Part shown: positions 11,801-23,800 of the stretch, piece after piece
Layout: each line of letters begins with the position of its first letter
Position numbering within the stretch: the first letter of the stretch is position 1
Assembly (NCBI GenBank): GCA_036898135.1
Contig: CM072515.1
Location: 73,881,253 to 73,945,252, forward strand
Length of the DNA: 64,000 bases
DNA from: Oncomelania hupensis
Taxonomy: Eukaryota > Mollusca > Gastropoda > Littorinimorpha > Pomatiopsidae
Reading direction: 5' to 3'
Made by a program: the position numbers and the translations under genes
The notes under the pieces: model-generated
What the model was told of the DNA's origin: nothing
What the model saw: only the letters and a program-made list of their open reading frames with translations
The model's database searches: none

Positions 11801-14800
11801 TCACCAAAAAAAAAAGTTCCTTGCTTATGTGGCAGGACTGGTATCATTCAAGCCAAGAGCTTGGAACTGGTGAACCAGCCTACCCAGCGATTCCAGGGTG
11901 TGATCTGCTCCATGAAAGAGTCCTTTGGTTTCATTGAGCGGGCAGACCTGGTGCGCGAGATCTTCTTCCACTACAGCGAGTTTCGCGGCAACATGGACGA
12001 CCTGTCCTTGGGAGATGACGTAGAGTTCAGCATTCAAATGAGAAACGTGAGGTGGACTTTTATTTGTGTGGGAAATTCCTGAATGCAGGTTGCTTGTTGG
12101 TTATTGGCCATGAATGGCTCCTTTCAGCCGTATCGCAACCTGAAGAAAACATGGCCATTCTACAATCCAGGAATATAATTTTTTTAATATTTGTTTCTTA
12201 GCTTATTTATTTTTAATCAAAAACTGCCAGTTTGCTGTTTTAAGATTTTAGAGTTTGACATATTGCCTGAACGTTGGTGAAATATAGCTATACAAAATGT
12301 ACATAATATTAAAGTGTCACCATCACTGAGGCATTGTGGTTAATCTCGTTGGTTGCAATGAACTGTGCCAGGGACCAACAGGGAGAACTGCTGTAAAAAA
12401 TAAAACTTCTCAGGATTATTATTTCTGACTCTTGACTCTATGAATGTGTCTGTATAATAATGGCTGTATCATTATAACTGTACTAAACTGTGGTAAAACA
12501 ATGTTTCAGCAAAAAGAAGTTGCAACAGATATTGAGAAATTACCGGAAGGCACCGTCATCTTTGAAGACATTACCACGGACAAGATCATTGGAAGAATCC
12601 TGAAAACTCTAAAAACCCAGAATGGACGACGACCAAGCGACCCGCTTGGTGGTCGCATTTTTTATGAAAAGTGAGTGATACACTTTTTGTTCTCTCCAAT
12701 TGACAGCACCTTTGTTGAATGTAATATTTATGTATTCAGATCAGGATCCACAAGTCACTATTGAAAGACAGACGCAAGGTGTGAGTTTTGAAGTAAAGCT
12801 TTTATGCTTTTGTGACCCTAGAGCAAGGACTACTATATGAAAGGACATGCACGCTCTGTGTTCTGCCTCTGCTAGCGAAGGCCAGGTTTTGCACCAGCGT
12901 AAGAGGCTCTGTTTAGCACTACTTAACCTTGCCCTGGCGCAGTGATATGAAGTAAACTATTTAACCAAAAATGGAATACTCTTTACTACTACGATGCATT
13001 GTATAAATGGTTTATGTCATTTTTAGTTTATGCAATGACAAATAAAGAACTAATAGCCGCTAATACGTTTTTAAATAACCCAGCATTCTCTCACTATTTT
13101 TCAAGGCGTATGTTTAGAACAGAAAAAAAGGCGAAGTTTGGTTTCCAACATGGAGGCGTTTTGTTGTGAAATTCCACTTCTCTGAGATTGTTTTTAAGTT
13201 TTCTAGCCTGTATTTCATCAACATGCCTAATAAATGTGGTATAGTGAATTGCAAAGGCAATTATAATGATGCTAATAAGTGCCGTGTGTTTAAAGTGCCC
13301 AGAGAGGAGTCAGAAAGAAAGAAATGGTTGGATGTCTTGCCGCTACGTGAGAATTTTGTTCTTGATCCTGCAAAGTTTTTTATCTGTGAGAAACATTGGC
13401 CTTCAAATCCTCCCATGATCAAAATCCCAGGTGGTTCCAATCGACCAGCAGTTCCTCCTAGCATCTTTAATGTTCCTTCTTCTTGTTTGCCTACTGCAAA
13501 GCCTCCACCTCGCCCTACAAATCTAGAAGACCAACAACTGAAGCACTTTCTGAGGAAAGATAGGATCACTTCATTTTCTGAATTTGCTCCTGACAAAGAG
13601 TTGCATAAGAAGTATGATAATTTGATTATTTCTAGATCTGGGAATAAATTTGTTTGTATTTTCATGACAAAGGAATATCAAGAATGTAAACTGACTGTGA
13701 TAGTTGAAAATAAACCAACCTTGTGCTCTCCACTCATATTGTCTGCTTTCAAGAATGGTATCCATGTACCACTTGGCAAAATTCTCAACCCAAATAATGG
13801 ATTTGCTTCATATTCACAGTTTTTTGAGGCTGTGCATTTGTCTCAAAATTATGACATTCCTGTGGATGATCTGATTAAGAAAGCTGTGACAATGCTACAG
13901 GATCAAGAACTAAATGACAACAAGAAGACAAAAAAATTATATTTCTTAACGCATCAACTCCAACAGCTAACTTCAAAACACTTTTCAATGAGAGACTATT
14001 GCTTTGCTGTAGAATCATTTCCCAATTGTAATTATGAACTTTTAAGAGAGTATTTAGTGTTGCCATCCAAGAGAAAGCTACAAGCCATAATATCATCTGT
14101 GAATATTGACGAATTGTTGGATAAAACCTTTCAGAAATTGCAGAAAGATCAGCAAAAGAATGTGTTTTTGTTGGTCGATGAAATAAAAATTCGCCCAACA
14201 GTTGCATTCTCTGGGGGGATTTTGAATGGCATAGCAACAAATGACCCTAATTCCAAAGCAACATCAATGCTGTGTGTGATGATAAAATGTCTACACAGGG
14301 GACCCAGTATCATGATTTCTGTCACACCAGTCCACAAATTGACAGCTGCCTACCAGTTCAATGTTGTCAAAGCAGCTGCAGCCAAAGTTGAGAAAGCTGG
14401 TGGGATTGTTTTGGGATCCATCACTGACAATCATAAAGTTAATCAGCAATTTTGTAAGCTTTTCTCTCAAATGACTGACTGCTCTTCAACAGCCACCCAC
14501 CCATTGGATGAGACTCGTGTCTGGTATCTTTTATTTGACACTGTGCATCTCTTGAAGTGTATCCGCAACAATTGGATCACTGAAAAGTGCCAGAGACTGA
14601 CGCTGGACAAACAGTCTGTTGGATCATTCTTGGATGTAAAGAAGCTGTATGAGGCTGAGAAACACAGTATCTTAAAGACCTCTCCTCTCACTCAAGCGGC
14701 AGTCTATCCTTCTAAACTTCAACTGCAGAATGTTCAGCATGTACTGAAAGTTTTCAATGACAAAGTGGTGGCTGGACTCAAGTTACAAGGGAATCATGAA

Positions 14801-17800
14801 ACTGCTAACTTTATTCAAACTGTTCTGGATTGGTGGAATATGGTCAATGTTTCAGCAAAAGGACAAGATATCCGCATGAACGATCCACATCGAAGTGTTC
14901 AAGACAAACAATCAACCAATTTAACTAAATTTATTAATCAGTTTGAAGCTGCAGATTCAGGGCATGGTTCAGGTAGAAAAGAATGTCTAACTCATGATAC
15001 CAAGAAGGCCTTGGTGCAAACAATGAAAGGACTTGTTTCTGTTTGTAACCACTTAGTGACAAATGCAGGATTTGACTATGTTTTGCTGCGAGAAATTCAG
15101 AGTGACAGGATTGAAGGCGAATTTTCAGTGTATCGACAGTCCACAGGAGCAAATGCCTTCATGACATCCAGTGATGTTCTTGCAGCATGTAAAAAACGCC
15201 TAGCTAGACATGCTGCATCATATCTCCAGTCATTAGAATTCCAAAAGGAGGAAAATAAACACACCTGTGTGGGCTCTATGAATACTGATGATGCTGCTTT
15301 TATAGAAAGTAGCATAGAGAATGTCACTCTGACCACTAATGAAGATAGCAGTGCTGCTTATGTGGCTGGATGGCTGGAGCGTAAGTGTGAAGACCAGATC
15401 AAGTTTGATGATGAAGAACCTTTAGTGACAAGTGAAGTAAAGGACTTTGTAGAGGAAGTATCTAGGGGGTCACTTAAAGTTCCTCATGAATGTACCTATG
15501 AACTTGCCCGAGTTGGACTGACTTTTGTCAAAAATGCAAGGCATAGAGCATGTTGTCGCCAGAGACTTGTTGCGATTTTGTCCACAATGCAGCAATTCTA
15601 TGACATTGGCCCACAATGTGAAATATTACTGAGACATTTGGCAAATGTGCTTTTGAGTGGATTGCACAATTTAGAAAAAGATCATCAAAAGAATGGACTA
15701 CTTCTTCAGACATCTATCAAACGAGCTCGTCTGTTGGATTAATTCATTTTTGCTGTGCTGGTAAGCTAATTTTTTTTTATACGCTGTTTACATGTTCAAT
15801 AATAATTTTTAATGCAATTTTAAAAACATTAATTGAATACAACAACCATAATGACATGAGTAGTGAAGCTTGTTTAAAAAAAAAAGTCACAGGTAAGGAG
15901 AAAATGAATGGCCTTCGCTAGCAAAGGCAGAACATAGAGCGTGCATGTCCTTTCATATAGTAGTCCTTGCCCTAGAGACATTTTCAAAGGAATTTTGTTT
16001 GCCTGTTGTGTAAAGATGTTAAAAAGAGTACATAGAAGTAAGAGAAACGGTTCAAACCATTGACAAACATGACAACACATACCAGAGATGACAACGAAAA
16101 ACAGCTTGCTGACTCTCGTCTACCTGAATTCATGATAATTATTTCTTTCTATAGTTGGGTGGTTGAGTAGTGACCGCATCATTTGACCATATACCTACAT
16201 ACAGACAGACAGACACAATCATGGAATGTAGAACTATTATTCGAGCAATACAAAATACGAAGTTCTTTTATACACCTATACGTGTAGGGGTAATTATACT
16301 TGTGAATAAAGATGATTTCTATAAATAATTGATTTTCCTTATCCAGCATATATAGAGATATTACGAATACGATCCCTTTATTATCTCAATCACAGAGAAA
16401 TTCATGCGTGGTGCCACATATAAATGTAACTAGATGGTAAAGGACAGTATAACAACAATAAACAGTAGACAGTAAAACATGATAAAAGTATATCAAGAGG
16501 GCACATACCCACCAATCTTGTGCGGATTGGACATTAATGATACAAATCATGCCACGCACACTGTCATAACAGAAGCATCATCAGGCATACATTGAGATTC
16601 TTTATCATTTAATAAAGAGATTGCGGTGGGTATAAAACTATTTTTAGTGCATAAAGTTTTGAACTTTGGTGTCCTGTATCGCCTACCCGAGGGCAGGAGA
16701 TTGAAGTGGTGCGCGAGCACGTGACTGCTGTCTTGAAGTATGCGACGGGCCTTTCTCACCACTCGCCTTTCATACATCGCTATCATACTCATTTGTTGCA
16801 CTCCCACAACCTTCCCACACACTCTCACCACTCTGTCCAACACATTCCTGCTGCCCAAAGACAACCGTCCATACCAACATACAAAGGAGAAAGTGAGAAT
16901 AGAAGAGATGAACGAGTCATAAAAGGTTTGGAGGATACGGTTTTGAACATGCAAGCATCGGAGTTTCTGGAGGCAATAAATTCTAGATTGGCATTTCTTT
17001 TGAATATCATTGACGTTAAAAGAGAAGTTCAGCTTCTCATCAATGATGGTGCCAAGGTACTTGTATTCTGTGACCCTCTCTATTGTAGCACCACCAATGA
17101 CGAGAGCGGGGATAAGGGCGGTGTTGCGGCGGAAATCAACGATGAGCTCTTTTGTTTACTTTGCGTTTAAGTGGAGGTAGTTTTCCTTGCACCAGGTGCT
17201 GAAAACTTCTACAGATATTGATTCTTTCCATGACAGGGTGTAATCGCCGAATTTTGGAATTATCGCTCATGACCCATTTTACAATGGTCTGTAATGACTG
17301 TGAAGTAATGCAATGGTCATGTGTGTTTCAGAGACACCATCATGCACGAGATCCAGTTTGGAGACAAAGACCAGCTTGGTGACTGCACACTGCAACAGGG
17401 AGACATGGTCAGCTTCAACATCGCTACTGACCGCCGTGACGGACTGCAGCGAGCCTGCAACATCCAGCTGCTTGAGGATACATTTGCCAATGGCGAGCAG
17501 AGGGAATCCGTAGGAGTCATTTTCTCTCTCTTTGTTGATATCCATCTCTTTCCCTCTGTCTCTGTCCTTTCCCTGTGTCTCTTGGCTTCTCTGTCTCTTG
17601 GCTTCTCTGTCTCTTCTCTCCTTCTCTCCAACCGTTATCTCTAAGTCATTAACTGTGAATGTGGGTGTACATGTCAATATTGTTAGTGATGGTGTCTGTG
17701 ACTACACTGTAATTAAGTTTGTCTGGGAGTATGTCGTAGTTTGGAATGCCTATTCTGAAGGAAGATTGCATTTTGTTCTTGGTATATGGATGTGGTTGCT

Positions 17801-20759
17801 GCTTCTTTTCTTCATCCCATATTTTATTTTATTCTAAACGTTATCTGACAAAAAAAAAACAGAAATAAGCCAAGAAGAAACGTGTTACCTTTTTAGACAA
17901 AAGCAGCACTTTAGAGAAGATAAAATTAAAAAAAAACAAAAACAACAACATTAGAATCAGATTCTTTATCGTCCCAATTAACAAAAAGCAAGGACAGTGT
18001 TTTGGCAGTGTTTAACAATCTTAGGCAATGACATTGACACAACACATTCATTACAGAGGAAAAGCCATTTCATTCAAAACCACAAGCATCTAAATACACA
18101 AATCCTCCCATACAGCCATACATCTCAAGCTCCCCGTCAAACTTAAACACAAAACTAAACATGGAGAAATTTTAAATAAGCACTTCATCACCTGTGAATA
18201 GGTGCAGTATGTAGCAGTGAAGGACTGTGTGGTTTGTCCACAGGGTGTGATTGCAGCGCTCAAAGATGCCTATGGCTTTATTCAATGTGCTGATCGTGAC
18301 GCTCGGATGTTTTTCCACTTCAGCGAGTTTATGGACCATGAGTACATCCCTGAAGATAAAGCCGAAGTGCAGTTTACCGTAATGCCAGTAAGATGATGTT
18401 ACCACTCCGCCTTCTTTTCTTGGATGGTTTTGGTTGTGGTTAATGTAGTAACTGCTTTTGATTCTTCCTTGTAAAACAGTGATAGTCAATGCGCAACATT
18501 GGGAGGGGAGATAACATCATCAAAAGTTTTACTCTAATGAAGGTTGCGGTATTAAAAAAAATTGTGTAAGGGAGATAGCCATTGCTGAGTCGACATTTGG
18601 AAGGGAGATAATCCTGTCAAAATTTGAGCCAGAACGAATCTAAAGTCTACCTTTTTGTCATATTGTCTCAACATTTTGATGACAGTATTTGGTGTGGAGT
18701 TAGCCTGTATGTAACAGCTTTCCATAGAGAACAACCACTGTGGCCCATCTAAGTCAACAGAGGAGTTAATTGGTACACCAGACAAGGGACTCGTAGATAG
18801 TCTTAGCACGCTTCAAATACGTCGAAGGTTATCAGTGCAAATTATAGTATAGATGTAATTGCCTTTATATCATTACGAGGATGGAAAAGTCTTGGAAGTG
18901 ATAATCTTTACCATCTCACGAACAATGTTCCTTTCTGACGCGTCTGTGCTTTCTTTCTGTTTACGTTTATTTTGGAAAACATTGTTTAAAGTAGCGCTTA
19001 GAAACAAAACAAAAAAAGAAGGAAAATTGGTGTGGATTTTTAAATGTTTGTTTGCAGGATCCCTCCACAACTAATCGCCTGGTTGCGACGCGTATCAAAG
19101 TGCTGCCCAAAGGCAGTGTCAACTTTCTGACTGTCCACCCTACCCTGTACGTTGGGACCATTGACAAAGAACCCGCTACGCACAAAAACCAAAGTGAGAG
19201 TCAGTACAATATCTTCTTATCCCTTTATATTGCTGAGCGCCCGCTAGGGGACGATATTTTGCCACAGTGGGAAAAAACCAAGATCAACCGCTAAAAGCCC
19301 AGTAAACACCTACTCGCTTCTGATGTGCCTATTGCGTCGGCACTATAAATAAAATTCTAGCCAGCCCAGAAGATTTGTTTTCGTAATTTCTCACCATTTC
19401 CTGTGGTATCTTGCTGGAGTACATCTGTTTCTACGATTAAAAAAAAAAATGTTTACAATAAATCTACGATCATTCTTGTACCTTTTACTGTTGCATCACA
19501 CCTTATAAAGGGCCCCGGCTTTGTTTATTCCTGTATTAAATTGAAGCAGGAACATTTAGTAAAGTTTGCTTGGGTAAAGTTTACATCGGAACTTGTGACA
19601 CGGTGCGAAACTGGTTTCGGTTTGAGAAAGTGCTTTTTCATCAGAAAAATAAGTGAATTTAGATTTGGATTTTGTTATTTGCTTTTATTACTTTGTATAT
19701 AACATAAATATGCATAACAAATGAAAGAAGAGTATGTTGGCAAAACAAGAAAGAAAAAAACAAAGAGGGAACTTTAAAAAATTGTGTTTGCATTTTAGTT
19801 TAATTTGAGAAGTTCCCAGCCAAGTGGCAGACGAAGTAACTTCCCCTAACCTGAGATTTGGGAGTCAGTAAGCCTGTGACTGGGCTAAAGTTTAAAAGGG
19901 TTAAGTATAGTGAAAGATTTGACAATTGCAAGTCTATGTATATTCTAATACAGTGGAACCTCCGGCATACGACCGTCCAAAATCTGAGAAAAAACGGTCT
20001 TATAATAGATGTGGTCTTATACCGGAAACAAAGGGTGGGGGATAGGGGGGAGGGTCAGGCTTGGAGGGGTATGTAGTCATAATTTTCACACTCACCAGCA
20101 TGTATTCTCTGACAAAGAAAACTGTAAAACATGTTTCATTTTTAGCTTTGTCTCTTATGCACAGCTTCAAAAATATAAAACAGTCGTGTCTTCAGACATT
20201 TTGAACAGGGAAAAACGTTCTCTCTGCCAAACTCAAAACTTTCCTCTTGCGCGATGCCATTTTGACAAGCCAGTGTAGGCGAGTAATGTCCCTTACTTGC
20301 GAACCGGAAATAGCAGACAACAGCAGGCGTACACTAGCATGAGAGAAAAAACGAAAGGTACAGACAATAAATTAACTGAGATCTCTTTTAAATTGCCTAA
20401 GACGGTCGTATAAAGGGCTTAAGACAACGGTCGCTGGTTGCATAAACGAGGTTGTCGCATACCAGAGGTCATTTATTATTGGAAGTGAATCTGTCAGAAG
20501 TTTTCAGGTCACATAACGGAGGGAGTCGTATACCAGAGAGACGGATACCAGAGGTTCCACTGTGCTGCCTAATTTTCAAGTCTTCCTGGGTCCCAATTGT
20601 TCTTTTGCCTTTGTAGAAAAAATATGAATATATTCAAATCTGTGGTCGGTTGCAAGCCACTGGAAATTGTCCTTATTTTGTCGTAAACTAGTTTATAGTT
20701 GCACACAATTAACTGCATAGTACGTTCTTGTTATCTAAATTTATATATATAAGTACCAT

Positions 20760-20800
<41 letters not shown>

Positions 20801-23800
20801 TAGCTGGTAGTATCATTTGGGCTATTGTCATTGTTTAAAGTATTGCAGGATTTCAGTTATATATGTTTGCACTTTTCACTGTTGGGGAAAGGCTGTTTCT
20901 AAATGTTCAGTTTATTTTTAATATTAGTTTTTATTTTTTAGTACCTTTTTTTTTGGTGGCATGTAGTCTGGACATGAGCATTGTCTATGATGTCGCATCG
21001 CTTTTATCTTGTCTCTGTTTGGGGTGCAGACAAGAACAAAGACGCAGAGACTGGCAGTATTCGCTACGACTACCAGTCCAAGATCCACACCATTGCTTAC
21101 AATACCAAGGATCTAGCTGACCCCAAGAACCCACCACGATACGGGGATAAGGTGCGTTAACATTTGACAGGCTAGCAAGGTGTCGTTGTGAGGTGTTGAC
21201 CAGCTGAAGTGTAATGTTACTCTAGATAAAAATGCCACACGGGAGGGCTGGCATAAGAAAAATGGGGTACATTTAACTATCATAACATGTAAATGCTTTC
21301 CTTTGTGGGTGGCCAGTTTTTATTTTGCTGGTATGTTGACTGTGGTGTTTTTGTGGCAGGTGGAGTTTCAGATGGGTGAACAGAAGGCAACAAGGAAGCA
21401 GCTGGCGGTCAGCATCAAGGTGCTCTTCCGCTGTACCACCAACCGCTGTCAGGGCTTTGTCGCCACGCTGAAAGAGAACTACGGATTCATTGAAAACGAA
21501 AAGCACGACCAAGAAGTTTTCTTCCATTTCAGGTAATACTATAATAATAATGGACATTTATATAACTTGCTTTTGTCATTTTGTGTTTATTGTTCAACTT
21601 TTAGAGTGTACTTTTTCAATTTGTGTGCTGTGGGGAAGCCTTTTTTACCGTGTTTTTGGACAATGAAATGTCTTATGGGGAATTTTGTTTGTATTGAGGT
21701 GATGTTCATCTTAAAAGTGTGTGTGTGTGTGTGCAGTGCATTTGAAGGAAACGCTGTGGCTGACTTGGACCTGGGTGATGAAGTAGAGTACACGCTGGCA
21801 CGCAAGAGCTCTAAGATGAGCGCCGAGAACATTAGGAAATTGCCTAAAGGCACCGTCGGCCCTGGAGAGGTCAGTGAGCTGCTTTTTGCCACACATTTTG
21901 GTTGATGTCTGCATGTAGAGTTGTAACCCTTGTCAGTGAAAATAGTCTGCTGACGAGTTGAGATACCACTCATTGCACACACTTTTGCTTCAACAGTCAG
22001 CTTTTGCTAGGTCTTGGACAATGACTTGTCACCATAGGTTTTTCAGAAAATAGAAAATGACATTTGCCTTTGCATAACACATGGAGATATTGCTGAGAAT
22101 GGTATTGTTTGATTGCAGGACATTATCTACAACAAAGGCACTCTGCAAGGCAAGATCGTTCGCCCCATGCGCATCGTAGACCCTGAACAAGCAGACTACT
22201 GTGGGCTTGTCCAGGTTGGCATCGAGTGTAAGTTTCACAACTTTTTCCCCCTTAAAATTTCGTTCACCGTTTTAGTCTCAAATGCATAGCAATGTGAGCC
22301 TATGAACAAACCCCACACAAGATTTTTGCGTATCTGTGCGAGATGAGTGGATTAATATCTCAGAACCTATTTCAACTATCACAACCAAACTTGGTAAGAT
22401 GGTATATACCCATGAGACCTTATAAATGATCATTGAATGAATGACTTTACTTAAAGATCAAGGTCACATAGTCAACAAATGTTATTAAAAAAATAAAGAC
22501 CGTTTTTCACAAAATTTCACTTTTTTTAAGGTTATTAATTTGAACTTGGGATTCTTTGATGCATGATAGATATTAATGAGACAGACATACTTTACAAATT
22601 TGGTCAACCTCACGCCAAGGTCAAGGTCATTGGAGCTGTCCAAAGTATAGATATTTTGAAATGACCTTGGCCCTAAACTATGAGAGATATAAAGTTCAAA
22701 CTTGTTGTATTTAGAGATGATAAATTGATCCTTGGTATATGTTCTGGTTTTGCGTTGATCTTGAAGGTCAAGGTCATTTTAGGCCTTGCAAAAACATACA
22801 AAAAATAGGTTATCGTACAGCGGAATGGCTGTTTATTTAACTTATAGTATGCCACAACATTGGGTTATTTGATCAGACATGCATTAGAGGTCACATGAGG
22901 GTCAAGGTCACCGTTTTGGGGGGTGGGGTGGGGGGCATTATACAACTTTTGCTGTAGTTTATTTGATAGTACATGAGTGTATTTGGAGCTGGAGATCAAG
23001 GCCACAGTTCTGTTTTGTTTTTCTGGGCATCTACTTTAATGTTATATATTGCCAGTTCCATGTGAGTCTTAGGGGCTTTGCCTTTCTAGTTTTACTTGTC
23101 TTCATTATTGTAAAATGGTGATGACAAAATGTGGCTTGTGTTGAAGACAAATCATCCTTTTTGCCTGCCTATGCACAGTGGAGGAAGGGGAGACGCCGGA
23201 GACCTACCCTTACGGCATCACCAGCTTGGCAGACAAGCGTGACTTTCTGCAGAAGGGTGACATCGTCAACTTCCAGGTGGCCAAGGTCAAGGCCAGTGGT
23301 CTGCTGCGAGCCACCAACCTGGCGGCTCAGCGCAAGTTCATCCGTGCCAAGGTGGACTCGGTCAAGGGACAGGTAACATTGATGGAGTGGTGGTTTAGGA
23401 TGACAACAGCAATAGCAGTTGCTTCAACTTTGTTTTGAGCTAGTATTTCAATCCAAACTTTTGTAAAAAAAAAAAAAAAGGTACTTTATGGTTATTCTCA
23501 TTAAAGGATATTTTACGTGTTTTTCTGGTTAGGAGGAAAGGTTCTTTCAATTGTGGGTAAGTGACTCTTGAATGTTTCCAATGTACTTCTCTGCGTGTGC
23601 TATTTGTGAGAAAGATATTTGCAAACATCTTTTAAGGATGAATTAATTTCTTGTGGTGTGTTGTAGTTTGGCTTCTTGAACTACGAAGCTGAAGAGGGGA
23701 AAAAACTCTTCTTCCACATGACTGAGGTCCATGACAGTGCCCAGATTTCGCCTGGCGACGAAGTAGAATTCGTTGTTGTCCAGAACCAACGCAACGGAAA

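Noticed and set aside
13166..13222. Extra N-terminal 19 codons of the transposase
   Set aside because: THAP domains normally begin within a few residues of the start; the ATG at 13223 fits better.
13261..13665. Minus-strand open frames within the transposase
   Set aside because: Shadows of the 839-aa frame on the opposite strand.
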